A stretch of 64,000 nucleotides of DNA from Mesodorylaimus sp. YZB2_4. Its lineage: Eukaryota; Nematoda; Enoplea; Dorylaimida; Dorylaimidae. A model generated the notes under the pieces. It ran no database searches and was not told where the DNA came from. It saw nothing but the letters and a program-made list of their open reading frames with translations. Every line of letters begins with the position of its first letter. Position 1 is the first letter of the stretch. The stretch spans positions 62,001 through 126,000 of the forward strand of contig JASANH010000230.1 of NCBI GenBank assembly GCA_030248295.1, written 5' to 3'. Shown here in pieces: positions 1 to 9,909 of this stretch. Both the position numbers and the translations under genes were made by a program.

Positions 1-3000
1 TTGCCGCAGTTGGAACGTGACTTTCTGAATGCCGGGCCCACTCGTCATCCAGTGCAGTTTCAAGATCAGCGTCACAATTCGCCACCACTCAATCGTCGCG
101 ACGTCGACCAGCTTCGACCATCGATTGAGGAGAACATGCGTCAGTTGACAGAGTTGCATCACGCTCATTGTAAGCAGAAGGAACTCGAGGGTGAGATTCG
201 TGATTTGAAAACTCGGTTGGCTCAACAGCAGGTTGCTGATCAGCATAGCAGTAGTCGTGAGTCGGACAACAAAGATCGCATACTACATTCGCAGCTCCCA
301 GAATCGTTGCTTCCGTATGTTCTTCAACCAACCGTGGTTACGCAACAGCCGAAGGCTGATCCGTCACGTGTACCTACGGCATCAGCTGCTCCTAAATCGT
401 TTCGTCCAATCAAGCCAGAGGTTCCGCCTTTTGAGAATTTACCTACTCAAGATTTCAGGGGATGGCTTGTTGCTTACGAAAATGGCGCGAGTATGATGGA
501 TTGGACTGATCACGATCGCGTGCGTGGTTTGTATCTGTATCTTCGAGGTCAGCCTTTGATCGATTTTTCGGAATGGCCGGATAGCGAGCGCGCTTGTTGG
601 CAGGTTGTTCGAAATCGCCTACGTCGACTGTACATTCGCGAGGACACGGAGCAGACGCGAGTCGATGCATTTCGAAACAGGAAGCAGGGTCATTCGGAAT
701 CAGTTCAGGAATTCGCATCGCAATTGCAGTCTTTAGCATCTAAAGCGTACCCGGACGTGCCGTCGTCATCTCGTGACAAGATGATTCGAGATACCATGCG
801 TGTAAATCTACGTGCTGATGTCGCCGACAGGGTAGCTCAGGATCGCATGGGTAACAACTACACTCTCGACGAATTGATCAACGCCGCGCGTCATTGGGAA
901 TCCTATCTGAAATCAAGCCAACAAAGTGCATCTACATCCGCAAAGACAGGGTTGCCTACATCTTTTATACCACCATCAGCACAGTATGGTACAATCTCTA
1001 GTGATTTTGCGCAGTTCCAGCGGCAGACTGGTTCGAGTGCACAGCAGGCATCGCCATCCGACCAACAATTGTGTTACTCGTGTCATCAGCCTGGTCACAT
1101 CAGCCGTAACTGTTCGAGTGGTCGCATGCATCAGCGACAACAACAGCGCCCTCAGCAAATTTGCACATATTGCAAGCAGCCGGGTCACTTGATCACTCAC
1201 TGTCCAGTTCGTGTGCCATGTCCAGAATGTAATAGGTTTGGTCATAGCCGACGGTCTTGCCCTCAATTGCACAGTTCACGTGGTCGCGGTGGCGATCTTC
1301 CTACGTCCGGGGGACGTGGTTCATCATACCAGTATCAACCAACTTACTGTCCGCCTCAAGCTAGCGCGCACCCTCAACAGGCTTCGCAACAACAATATCA
1401 ATACGCGACACCATCAGCACCACCGCCTGATGTGGGCATGCCGCAGCCACATCAGTCGCGACACTTGAACATGTTCTCTGGTATCATTCGACCACCGCAG
1501 TCGCCTCGTTTACCAGCATCATTGGCTCAGACTGTCATCTCAAATGCATATGGAGTCAACTACGAGAATTCATCTGGTTCAGTGGCTAAGCTAGTATCGT
1601 CACCCGAAGTTACGGTGCACGTCAACGGAGCCGAAGTCGTTGCTTTGGTCGATTCTGGTGCTGAGTTGTCTTTGGTTCACATCGACGTTCTACATCGCGG
1701 GAAGATGCCTGTAAAGCTTTTCAAAGGGCTGTGGAGTTGCAAGGCTGCTACTGGCGACGAAGTTCCCCTTTTGGGTGTATCTTTGGTTGGTCTCACATTC
1801 GGCTCAGTGACCGTTGAGTGGCCAGTACACGTCATGTGTGGTAGTTATCGTGGCGCGATCATCGGTTCAGATTTCTTACATGCATTTGGTGCTGAAATTT
1901 CTTATGGATCGAATACAGTAAAATGCACGAGAGCACCGTTGGACGGACAGACAGTTCCATTCGTACAACCAGACTTGTGTCGAGCATCAGCGTATGTTCG
2001 CTTGATGAGACTCACTGCGGAACCGTTGAGGATTCCTCCTAGGAGTCAAAGAATTTTTCCAGCAAAAGTCGATGCTACAATGCAAGATGCTTTGGTGTTC
2101 ACACCGGATCCTGCTTTCGAAAAACAGTACAGTGTCGCGATTCCTACAGAGTTGGTCGAACCTGATGTGGATGGCTGCATTCCAGTGTGCGTGACTAACT
2201 TCCGTGATTCTGAATTGATTGTGACTGACAGTATACCTTGCGGACGGGTGGAGTCACCAGCGTACATCGAAGGGGAGGTATTGCACGTGGCTGACACCGT
2301 CAACTTAGCACCTAAGTCACTTCTAGCGCATATCCGATCTCGTTTTGGAGTCGAGGCATTCACTGGCAATGATCACACGCGCGGTGCGCTTGCTAGTGTA
2401 CACAGAGCTCAAGGGAGTCACATGGAGGATGCAACTGATCGACACGTTCAAGAACTAGCGCAACGGTATCAAGAACCACCAAAGTCGGTACCTCCTCCTG
2501 AAGAGCAAGATCCAGCTCGCGTCAACCGACTGCGACCTAGGTTTGATATTTCATCCGAGTGTCTGAATGAGGAAGAGCGTGCTAGGGTCTTGGACTTGCT
2601 TTGTCATAATGCGGACATCTTCGCAGAATCTGACGCTGATTTGGGTTGTATGCCCGGCGTTCATCACTATATCGATACTGGAGACGCACCTCCTGTTCGC
2701 CGACAGCCTTATCGTGTCCCCCAAGCTAAGCAAGAGGAACTACGACGCCAGATCGACGCATGCTTGGAGACTGGGGTTTTGCAACACTCTTGCAGCGACT
2801 GGGCTGCCCCGGCACTATTGGTCAAGAAGGCAGATTCCTCATGGCGGTTTTGCGTGGACTATCGCGCGCTAAATGCAGTTACTAAAAAGGATGTTTTTCC
2901 ATTACCTCGAATCGAAGACTTGTTGAATCGGTTGCAAGGCAGTGTCATCTTTAGCGTATGCGATATGCAGTCTGGATATTGGCAAATTCCTTTAGATCCA

Positions 3001-5553
3001 CGTTCTCGCGAGAAGACCGCGTTCATCTGCGAATATGGACTGTTTGAGTGGACTCGCATGCCTTTTGGCTTGACTAACGCACCGGCTACTTTTGCAAGAG
3101 CGGTGGACTTTCTTCTCGCTGGGTTGACTTGGAGACAGTGCTTGGCTTACCTGGACGACATTATCATCTTTTCCTCATCAGTCGATCATCACATCCATGA
3201 TCTGCAGATGGTATTCGATCGATTTCGTGGTGCTAATCTGAAGCTCAAGCCCACAAAGTGCCACTTTGGTCGCGCAGAGGTTCCATTTTTGGGCCACATC
3301 GTTAGTCGACATGGTATTCGTCCGGACCCTGAGACCACAGCGCCATTACGCAACATGATCGAACCGACGGACCTCAGATCACTCAGTTCGTTTTTGGGCT
3401 TGGCCAATCATTACCGCCGATTCGTCAAAAATTTTGCTGCTCTCGCGTCGCCTCTGTTTCACTTGCAAAAGAAGGGAGCTGCATTCGTATGGACTGAGCA
3501 GTGTTCGCGTGCCTTCAAAATTCTGCGTGATGTCTTGTTATCAGAACCTATTCTGCGCTTTCCAGATTTCAACTTGCCATTCGCGCTTAGTACAGATGCA
3601 TCAGGCGAGGGACTGGGTGCAGTTTTGGAACAATATCATCCAGAAGAGCCAGACGCCCGGTGGGTCGTCGCATATGCATCTCGTTCACTCAGTTCAGCAG
3701 AGAAGAATTACAGCACGACAGATCGCGAAGCATTAGCAGTCTTCTTTGGAGTCAAGAAATTTCGCACTTATCTGATGGCTCGTCATTTCATTGTGTACAC
3801 GGATCACCGTGCTTTGACTGCTTGGCATACAACAAAAGAGGTCGAAGATAGCCCGCGTTGGGGTCGTTTTGTTGAACGCTTGCAAGGGTACGATTTCAAA
3901 GTCGTCTATCAGCCTGGTAAAAATCACTGTCATGCGGATGCACTATCTCGCCTTCCAGTTGCATCTACATCGGACGTGCCCGTAGTCAATTTGGTTTCAG
4001 TTTCAGCGTGTTCCAACGCCAGGTTGGCAGCTATGGAGGCAGAGACTGTGCAGGAAAATCAGATGAAGTCGGATAGTCACGTTTCGGAGGATGAATTGGC
4101 TTTCATCGACGATACACTTTTGACAGAGGCTCAGCGCGAAGACCCCTTTCTGGGTCGTATTATCACCTTCCTGGAAACGAAGGAGGGAGAGGCAGGAGAT
4201 CAGGAGTTGGCAAAGCTAGCGGAATCATACTTTCTTCAAAATGGACCTGGATCGGTTTTGCGTTATCATGTTATTTATCGCACTCGTGGTCGAGTCACGG
4301 AGGGTTCCGTCATCGCATTGCCAGTCAGTTTGCAACAAGAAGTCTTGGCAGCCTTTCATAATGATCCTTTAGCTGGTCACATGGGCGTAGATCGCACTTT
4401 TACACGTCTGAAACAGCGGGTGTATTGGTCAAGTATGCGCAAAGATGTTCACCAGTACTGCAAATCGTGTCTGATCTGCGCAAGAAGGAAGTCTCCTCAT
4501 CAGTGGGGTAAAGCACCATTGATTTCGATTCCGGTTGGAGCACCATTCGAGCGAGTGAGCATGGACATCGTGGGACCGCTGACGACATCGCGTGCTGGCA
4601 ACACATACATTTTGGTGCTCATCGATGCGTTCACGAAATGGCCGGAGGCATTCGCGATGGCAGATGCACGTGCAGAGACAATAGCGCGCATTTTCGTGGG
4701 GCATATTATCTGTCGCTTTGGATGTCCGCGCTCAATTTTAACTGATCTGGGTGCGCAGTTCACATCGGAACTTATAAAAGGCGTCTATCAGTTTCTGAAT
4801 ATTCGCAAACTGTCAACCACAGCTTATCATCCGCAGTGTGATGGTCAGGTCGAAAGATACAACAAAGTTTTGATCGATTGCATAGCCGTGTATACGAGTG
4901 CACATCAACAGGATTGGGACTTGTTTATTCCATTTGCCTTGTTCGCATTCCGCACGAGTGTTCATTCTTCGACCGGGTACTCGCCTGCAATGCTCGTGTA
5001 TGGACGTGACATGGCTTTTCCATTGGATCGCGCGTTTGGGTTGGATAGCAGTCAACAATTTTTGCATATCGATTACGTGGTCCAGATGAAACAGCAGTTA
5101 GCGGAAGCGTACACTGTAGTCACTCAGGAAATCAAGAAGGCTCAACAAGCACAGGCTCGGCAGTACAACAAGTCGATTCATCAGATTCCCTTCAGAGTTG
5201 GCTCTCTGGTCATGATCAGGCGTTTGGCGGCATCTCGAGGTTTATCGACCAAACTACTGGACCGATTTTTGGGACCTTATCGTATTATCGCTATGCCATC
5301 ACCAGTCACCGCATGTATCCGACCTATCATGCAACCTGGAGCAGACAAAGTGGTTCATGTCAATCACTTGCAACTGTACCAAGGCGAAGTTGGTGGTAAA
5401 ACACATGCACCCGCGACAGAATCGGAATCGATAGCAGCGTGTTCAGCAGATGCAGTGCAAGATGACCAATGGGTCGATGTCGAAGACGGATCAGGATCCG
5501 TCTTCGACATCGACCCATCGAAGAGGATCATTCGGATAACACTGGGTCAGTGA
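1..5553 (+). CDS. Gag-Pol polyprotein, Ty3/Gypsy type (5' partial)
   Basis: The frame encodes 1850 residues without a stop. Residues about 130-320 look like a gag capsid region. Three CCHC zinc knuckles (C-x2-C-x4-H-x4-C) begin at residues 358, 388 and 407. The retropepsin active site DSGA is at 551-554. The reverse transcriptase has its YLDD box at 1050-1053. RNase H starts its catalytic series at D1199 (DASGEG). Integrase has an HHCC finger (H1453, H1460, C1490, C1493), a DDE core at D1522, D1582 and E1618 (spacing D-59-D-35-E), and a GPY/F module at 1758-1760. By family knowledge these make the virus-like particle, copy the RNA and insert the DNA. The frame opens on TTG at base 1, so the true start is upstream. 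The last residues, from about 1830, are read through a palindrome and are probably not the original C-terminus. Confidence 0.95.
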   Translation: MPQLERDFLNAGPTRHPVQFQDQRHNSPPLNRRDVDQLRPSIEENMRQLTELHHAHCKQKELEGEIRDLKTRLAQQQVADQHSSSRESDNKDRILHSQLPESLLPYVLQPTVVTQQPKADPSRVPTASAAPKSFRPIKPEVPPFENLPTQDFRGWLVAYENGASMMDWTDHDRVRGLYLYLRGQPLIDFSEWPDSERACWQVVRNRLRRLYIREDTEQTRVDAFRNRKQGHSESVQEFASQLQSLASKAYPDVPSSSRDKMIRDTMRVNLRADVADRVAQDRMGNNYTLDELINAARHWESYLKSSQQSASTSAKTGLPTSFIPPSAQYGTISSDFAQFQRQTGSSAQQASPSDQQLCYSCHQPGHISRNCSSGRMHQRQQQRPQQICTYCKQPGHLITHCPVRVPCPECNRFGHSRRSCPQLHSSRGRGGDLPTSGGRGSSYQYQPTYCPPQASAHPQQASQQQYQYATPSAPPPDVGMPQPHQSRHLNMFSGIIRPPQSPRLPASLAQTVISNAYGVNYENSSGSVAKLVSSPEVTVHVNGAEVVALVDSGAELSLVHIDVLHRGKMPVKLFKGLWSCKAATGDEVPLLGVSLVGLTFGSVTVEWPVHVMCGSYRGAIIGSDFLHAFGAEISYGSNTVKCTRAPLDGQTVPFVQPDLCRASAYVRLMRLTAEPLRIPPRSQRIFPAKVDATMQDALVFTPDPAFEKQYSVAIPTELVEPDVDGCIPVCVTNFRDSELIVTDSIPCGRVESPAYIEGEVLHVADTVNLAPKSLLAHIRSRFGVEAFTGNDHTRGALASVHRAQGSHMEDATDRHVQELAQRYQEPPKSVPPPEEQDPARVNRLRPRFDISSECLNEEERARVLDLLCHNADIFAESDADLGCMPGVHHYIDTGDAPPVRRQPYRVPQAKQEELRRQIDACLETGVLQHSCSDWAAPALLVKKADSSWRFCVDYRALNAVTKKDVFPLPRIEDLLNRLQGSVIFSVCDMQSGYWQIPLDPRSREKTAFICEYGLFEWTRMPFGLTNAPATFARAVDFLLAGLTWRQCLAYLDDIIIFSSSVDHHIHDLQMVFDRFRGANLKLKPTKCHFGRAEVPFLGHIVSRHGIRPDPETTAPLRNMIEPTDLRSLSSFLGLANHYRRFVKNFAALASPLFHLQKKGAAFVWTEQCSRAFKILRDVLLSEPILRFPDFNLPFALSTDASGEGLGAVLEQYHPEEPDARWVVAYASRSLSSAEKNYSTTDREALAVFFGVKKFRTYLMARHFIVYTDHRALTAWHTTKEVEDSPRWGRFVERLQGYDFKVVYQPGKNHCHADALSRLPVASTSDVPVVNLVSVSACSNARLAAMEAETVQENQMKSDSHVSEDELAFIDDTLLTEAQREDPFLGRIITFLETKEGEAGDQELAKLAESYFLQNGPGSVLRYHVIYRTRGRVTEGSVIALPVSLQQEVLAAFHNDPLAGHMGVDRTFTRLKQRVYWSSMRKDVHQYCKSCLICARRKSPHQWGKAPLISIPVGAPFERVSMDIVGPLTTSRAGNTYILVLIDAFTKWPEAFAMADARAETIARIFVGHIICRFGCPRSILTDLGAQFTSELIKGVYQFLNIRKLSTTAYHPQCDGQVERYNKVLIDCIAVYTSAHQQDWDLFIPFALFAFRTSVHSSTGYSPAMLVYGRDMAFPLDRAFGLDSSQQFLHIDYVVQMKQQLAEAYTVVTQEIKKAQQAQARQYNKSIHQIPFRVGSLVMIRRLAASRGLSTKLLDRFLGPYRIIAMPSPVTACIRPIMQPGADKVVHVNHLQLYQGEVGGKTHAPATESESIAACSADAVQDDQWVDVEDGSGSVFDIDPSKRIIRITLGQ
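5469..5518. repeat. Perfect 24-bp inverted repeat with 2-nt loop at the pol/PWWP junction
   Basis: Arms 5469-5492 and 5495-5518 are exact reverse complements separated by AG. The second arm plus loop is 26 bases, which is not a multiple of three, so it moves the downstream PWWP coding frame out of register with pol. Without those 26 bases the two frames would be continuous. This is what a snap-back (fold-back) copying event leaves behind. It may be a real mutation of this copy, or a sequencing or assembly artefact. Confidence 0.9.
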
Positions 5554-5852
5554 CATATCAACCTGGATCTTTGGTATGGGCTAAAATGAAGTATCTGCCT
5601 TGGTGGCCTGCTCGCGTCTTGCCTGAATCGGAAGCGCTATGTCCCAAACCATCATCCAAAGGTCCGTGGGTCTTGGTCTGTTTCTTCAATGATCACGGCA
5701 GGCAGGCGTTTGTGCATCAGAAAGATACTGTGGAGTATTTCGCTAACAAAGATCGACTCTTCCCAAAGAAAAAGCACCTGCTAGTGGCTATGGCAGAACT
5801 GGAACAATTCGCGGAATCGCAAGCTCGCAATTTAGCTATAGAATCGGAGTGA
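5520..5852 (+). CDS. PWWP domain module downstream of integrase (frame -1 relative to pol)
   Basis: The open frame after the palindrome encodes a PWWP domain of about 90 residues. It starts with a V-W-A-K-M-K strand followed by the exact P-W-W-P motif (bases 5598-5609). A hydrophobic V-L-V-C-F-F-N-D strand and a W-V/F-V-H-type pattern follow, then a basic helical end and TGA at 5850-5852. PWWP domains are Royal-family readers that bind DNA and methylated H3K36 nucleosomes. In chromoviruses the same position, just after the GPY/F module, is held by a chromodomain, so the inferred job is steering integration to particular chromatin. The domain was probably the C-terminal part of integrase before the 26-base inverted insertion. 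Expression as a separate protein or by frameshifting is possible but not shown. Confidence 0.85.
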   Translation, partial: EEDHSDNTGSVTYQPGSLVWAKMKYLPWWPARVLPESEALCPKPSSKGPWVLVCFFNDHGRQAFVHQKDTVEYFANKDRLFPKKKHLLVAMAELEQFAESQARNLAIESE

Positions 5853-5987
5853 TTTTTGCAGCTCTGATAGAACTTTGTGTGTTGTGTTTTCGGTTTGGCG
5901 GCGGCTGTCCGGAGTGCATTACTTAATTTTGTGTTGTCCTTGCAGAGTTTGAAATGATCACTAATCTTTATTTTTGTGTGGTTATAG

Positions 5988-6904
5988 ATGAGTCACCGTT
6001 TCGGGCGTCAGTGTCGTTGGCGCCAGTCTGTCAGTCGCCCTCAATCACGCCTGGTAGGCGCACCGTCGGGACGATTCACTCAAGCGACCAACAACTATCG
6101 TGGACGGCTATCGTCAGGGCTTCCTATAGCGACCCCTCCCTCGGCCCGAGATCTTCCTCCCTTGCCGGGTCCTGGATCAGAGGATCTGGATCCACAGTTC
6201 CCGAAATTCTGGGAGGCACCTTTGGAGGGCACCACAGTTTCTAATCGAGAAAGGGATCTTTTGAAACGGGCTTATCGCGTCTACAGGTCCCCTGCCGTCC
6301 GAACCCTACGGGATTTCGATAATTCTGGGTTGTCTCGGAAGAACCTGCGTGAATTTGAGCATTCTTACTTGGTTTGGGCGGCTTGTTCCTTTTGGGAGGC
6401 AGGTCTGAATCGGAACAGATTCGAATTCTTATGCTTGCGATTCTTGGCTTTCCAGGGTCTAGTAAGGCATGAGGCGATTCCCCGTCTGGTCAAGCAGCGT
6501 CTTCGCCGTTTGGAGTTCGATTCTTTTTCGTGTGGCGCCTTGGTGGGGCCGCGGGAGGATCGGGATCGCACTTATCAACTCCTGGAGCCAGTTGAGGTTC
6601 GTTCAGAATGCTCCTCGCCGTCCTCATCCACAATTGCAATCGGTATATCGCCCGGTGGGCGTCACCATCACCCGCCAGCTATCAGTGGTCACCGTCACCG
6701 GAATCGGCTCAATTACCTCCTCATCGCCTCGCCTCTCAGTCTCCAAGTCCAAGGCCGCGTCCACGTTACGACCGTTTTCGTTCCTCCCGCCCTCGCTCAC
6801 CATCTCCCTCGCGCAATGATCAGAAATCCAGCCACGGTCGCAGGGACCAGCATAAGCCCAGAAGCCATCACCGTCCACGCAGCAGTCGTCGTCGTCGTCG
6901 TTGA
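5988..6904 (+). pseudogene. Third, basic/SR-rich ORF of the retrotransposon, broken by frame changes
   Basis: An ATG right after an acceptor-like TTATAG (5982-5987) opens an arginine-rich frame. It has an alpha-helical middle (bases about 6240-6520, rich in R, L, F and E) that I do not recognise. The coding-like character then appears to move through frame 1 (about 6560-6650) and into frame 2 (about 6650-6904), where a tail of S-P, R-S and poly-R tracts ends at TGA 6902-6904. No signal peptide, membrane anchor or enzyme motif is seen. The preceding segment (about 5853-5987) is T-rich and contains TTGCAG and TTATAG, so this product may come from a spliced RNA. A basic SR-like tail suggests RNA binding, but that is inference. 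Two frame changes suggest decay of this copy. Confidence 0.5.
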
Positions 6905-7019
6905 TAACGTTGCTTTTTCTTTTTTTTCCCCCTTTTTGCCCCATACGGTTTTGGTTTTCTTTGTTTTTGCTTTTCGATGTTTGGAGTGTCTCTTGGTGCA
7001 CAACGGGGTGTGCACATAC

Positions 7020-7030
7020 AGAAGGGGGGG
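7020..7030 (+). promoter_or_regulatory. Polypurine tract (plus-strand primer) of the retrotransposon
   Basis: An eleven-base purine run (AGAAGGGGGGG) lies three bases before the 3' LTR. This is where plus-strand DNA priming occurs in LTR retrotransposons. Confidence 0.7.
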
Positions 7031-7033
7031 CAT

Positions 7034-7267
7034 TGTAGTGATAATGGGGTTCATGGCCTAACCGGTTGCTCATTAGCATAAGTCTCATTTATGCGTCTAA
7101 CCAGTTTGGGCCTGTCTCGTTCTTTGGTTCATGTGGATGCCCTTTTTCCTACTCACTCTCTGTTTCTGCCTGTGCCAAGAACAGCCGCCTTCTCTTCGTC
7201 TCTTGTCTTCACGTAGACCGAACACCGGGTCAGACCCGTGGCAAGGTAGGATACCTACACGACTACA
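7034..7267 (+). repeat. 3' LTR of the Ty3/Gypsy element
   Basis: A 234-bp segment begins TGTAGT and ends ACTACA, a 6-bp terminal inverted repeat typical of Gypsy LTRs, and directly follows the polypurine tract. The second LTR lies outside the window, so the boundaries rest on these terminal motifs only. No clear AATAAA is seen inside it. Confidence 0.65.
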
Positions 7268-7384
7268 ATACTAGCTAACCTACCAAGTTAGGCAGCTAAA
7301 TACTTTAAAAAATTAGTGGAGCCGCTTTAGAGGATTTTGAGTATTTGCCGATGAGCCTATGAGGTGAAGCACAGGTGAAGTTAG

Positions 7385-7745
7385 GACACGTGACCTACAC
7401 TGGAAACAGACTTTGGCGGACTGCAAACAGATAGCGGACTTGTGGTTTTTGCCGAAAGAAGCCCAGCAGTCAAAGCCAGGCTGTAGCAAGCAAGGCTGTA
7501 TGGGGACAAGCCTCGCGGCAGCTTCCCTCTCTGTGTATCCACTTGAAGCATGGCCAACTCTGCGCTCGGGCGTCCTGGACAACACACTGAGTACTTTGGC
7601 TTCCGGCTCCTCACTGGGGGCCCCTCGCATGCCGGGTGGGAAGAGGGGCTTGCATGCAAAGTCAGCGATGGTTTATGGTTTACAAACCGACCCAATCAAT
7701 GGGGACTGAACCCGGGACAAGCAAACTTGGTCTCTGCCCCACGCT
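7385..7745 (-). repeat. tRNA-derived SINE-like repeat, divergent SINE-A member
   Basis: Read on the minus strand it starts near 7745 with a pol III B-box-like GGTTCAGTCC. It continues into a body related to the SINE-A copies near 34 kb and 51.6 kb, sharing the segments around CATCGCTGACTTTGC and the AGAGAGGGAAGCTGCCGCGAG region. Several small overlapping ORFs here are shadows of the repeat. Confidence 0.5.
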
Positions 7746-9205
7746 GAATTACGATTATTTTTTACAATATTTCCACTCTCATGATTAAAGACCAAATAAT
7801 ACAAAGAATTAAGCAATCAAAGAAAATGTGTCTAACGCGGTAAACCAATAAATTTCTGGCTCCCACCCCTAAAACTGGCTGGTAGCGCTATCCGCGTCTC
7901 CCGCGGAACCGAAGACTCCCCAGAGAGATAGAGAAGGAATCGGAAAATTCTAACACGGCAAAGCATTCGCCATATTTTATTTACCTGTGGACTTTTTCAT
8001 TTCGCTTAATCTGGACAAGAAGATGAGAAGTTGACATCAAAGTTTATAAAAGTGTGTGTTTAAGTGCGCTACTTCAAATATTTTGCTGTTTTCGGCATTT
8101 GGAACCTCTCAGCTTAACAAAAACCGTCTTGGGTAAATCGAATATGGTGAATCTTTTGCCATGTTCAGAAATTTTTTATTCCTTCTCCATCTCTCTTGCT
8201 GGCGTGTCTTCGTCCCTTGGACGACGCTCATAGCCCCACCAGCCAGTTTCATGGGTGGGAGCCACCTATTTATTACATGTAGTATAGCCATGGATAAAAC
8301 CCACGATCCATGGAAAAATAAAGGTTTATGTATGTTCTGGCATCTTAAATACTCCAAGGAGATGATTCAAATCATCTTGGATCCCCTCTGCAGTAATTCA
8401 CTGAATCCTTTTTTCTCCTCAACCCTCTTCTCTATCTAAACCATCAAACAGGGTGACCATGGGGTAGGTCTTAGCGCTCATTGTCGCAGCTCACTCCCAT
8501 CCCATGCTATTCTGGTATACGTTTATAAAGAGGGGTGCCATTAGGATCTGAAAATTTGAAAATGAATTTTATTGTTTCTTGCAATCTTTTCCTCCCTTCC
8601 AAGCTCTACCTGTTGCATTGTGCAAGGTTTGCCTGGGTTACATGCCCTGCAGTGGTATTGACTCGCGTGGTGCGGAGTGTATCTTTCTGCACTTTTTATC
8701 TTTTGCTAGCTTACTGCCCCCCAAGCTCTGTTTGGCCAGATACGAGTAGGCCCAGTTTTCTTATCAATCCCAAGTTTACTAAAGCTTTGGTGTCAGCGTT
8801 TCAGTTGCGAAATATGGAACTCACTAAAGCCTTATCTATTTTACAAGTCAGCAGCACTTTTTTCAGTACGTGTGAACTCGTTGAAATGTGAATGGCATTG
8901 TGTGCAGAATCATTTAGTGGGCACATCCATGCTGTCATTTCTGGTAATGCATGAATTTCAGTGGTGTTCAATAAGCAGATTAGGATTGATACTTTTCGTT
9001 GTCTCATCTGCACCAAGAAGCTGTTTGTTCTTTATTACAGTCAAATGCATCAACTCTCATCTATTCATCCAAATTTCTGTATTCATCGTCAGTATCACAA
9101 TAGTTCAGGTATTTCTAACTGAGTGACCTTGACTGGTGATGCACGCGACATCACAATTCAACATCACAAGTCATATAGCGAATGAGAATACTGTAGAAAA
9201 GTTGC
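7746..9205. other. Intergenic, no gene recognised
   Basis: AT-rich sequence with only short ORFs that have no recognisable domain or splice pattern. I see no repeat with clear ends. Confidence 0.5.
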
Positions 9206-9829
9206 TCATGCCCTTGTCCCCATGACCTTGACCACGGCAAGGGTGGCAATAGTCGCCAACACATTCATCAACGATGCTGTATTCCCATTAGCAGATTTTC
9301 TGGCCGTGGTTGTGGCTGGTGGTGGAGGTGCAGTCGAGGATGAAGGTTCGGGAATAAATCCGTTGCACAAGGGTTTGTCGCATGCGCAGACAAACATATT
9401 TGTCACGGTACCATTGAAATTATTTTGGTCATAGGCGCAAGTGTTTGCAGTGATATTTATATAGTCAGCGCATCCTTGGATGACCATGTTCGATTCTGAA
9501 AAAAGAACAGACATGAAACAGATTGATGCGATAACAAATATTTAAAAAGAATATACCAAGAAATTTGATCGAAGTGCAGCCCACAGTCCGTTCAGTGGAA
9601 CAAGTCTCGTTGCAGGTGGTGACGTTAGTTGTGTCGGTCAGATTAATATGACACGAATGACACGTGAAATTACCGTTGTTATCTGAAATAAATTACATGC
9701 AAAAATGGTATTGAGATCAATCGAGGTTTTACCTCCATCAGCTAAAATCTCAATGCCTGATGGAATTCCAGTCGCAAGACAAACAAGGAGTGGCACTAGC
9801 GCAGCTACCAGAACCAAAAACGACTTCAT
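9206..9829 (-). CDS. Ly6/uPAR-type GPI-anchored protein (3 exons)
   Basis: Exons are 9829-9733, 9682-9557 and 9495-9206, joined by introns of 50 and 61 bases with GT-AG ends and TTTCAG acceptors. All exon phases agree and give 170 residues. The product has an N-terminal signal peptide (M-K-S-F-L then a hydrophobic run). A cysteine-rich domain opens with F-T-C-H-S-C and closes with the Ly6 hallmark C-A-C-D-K-P-L-C-N. A Pro/Thr/Ser-rich stalk and a C-terminal hydrophobic segment typical of GPI-anchor addition follow. Such three-finger proteins sit on the outer face of the plasma membrane and often modulate receptors or channels; the partner here is unknown. Exon phases (1,1) match the other two Ly6 loci at 18 kb and 48.5 kb, so they are paralogues. 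A TATA-like box lies about 70 bases upstream. Confidence 0.88.
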
Positions 9830-9900
9830 TATTTCTCTTTGATCGTCTGCGAGATAGCTCTGCTCAAAAGTTACTACTGCATTACCTCAGGACCCGAGAG

Positions 9901-9907
9901 TTTTATA
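9901..9907 (-). promoter_or_regulatory. TATA-like box of the Ly6 gene
   Basis: The minus strand reads CTATAAAA about 72 bases before the start codon at 9829, a plausible distance for a short 5' UTR. Confidence 0.45.
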
Positions 9908-9909
9908 GT

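Larger units (their letters stand above)
1..7267 (+). mobile_element. Ty3/Gypsy LTR retrotransposon with PWWP module (5' end outside window)
   Basis: Gag, protease, reverse transcriptase, RNase H and integrase are read in one frame in the Ty3/Gypsy order. They are followed by a PWWP domain, a basic third reading frame, a polypurine tract and a 3' LTR that starts TGTAGT and ends ACTACA. The reading frame is already open at base 1, so the 5' LTR, primer-binding site and start of gag lie to the left of the window. The long intact pol frame points to a fairly recent insertion, although the region after integrase carries frame breaks. The bases after the LTR (7268 on) are one half of a target duplication that cannot be checked here. 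No envelope-like ORF (signal peptide plus membrane anchor) is seen. Confidence 0.93.

Noticed and set aside
1..3. TTG as translation start of Gag-Pol
   Set aside because: It is only the window edge; the frame is open and the true start must lie upstream.
5988..6904. Envelope-like third ORF of the retrotransposon
   Set aside because: No signal peptide, no membrane anchor and no cysteine pattern; the protein is basic and SR-rich.
6624..7088. Minus-strand ORFs over the retrotransposon 3' end
   Set aside because: Shadows of the C/G-rich SR-coding strand and LTR; no domain.
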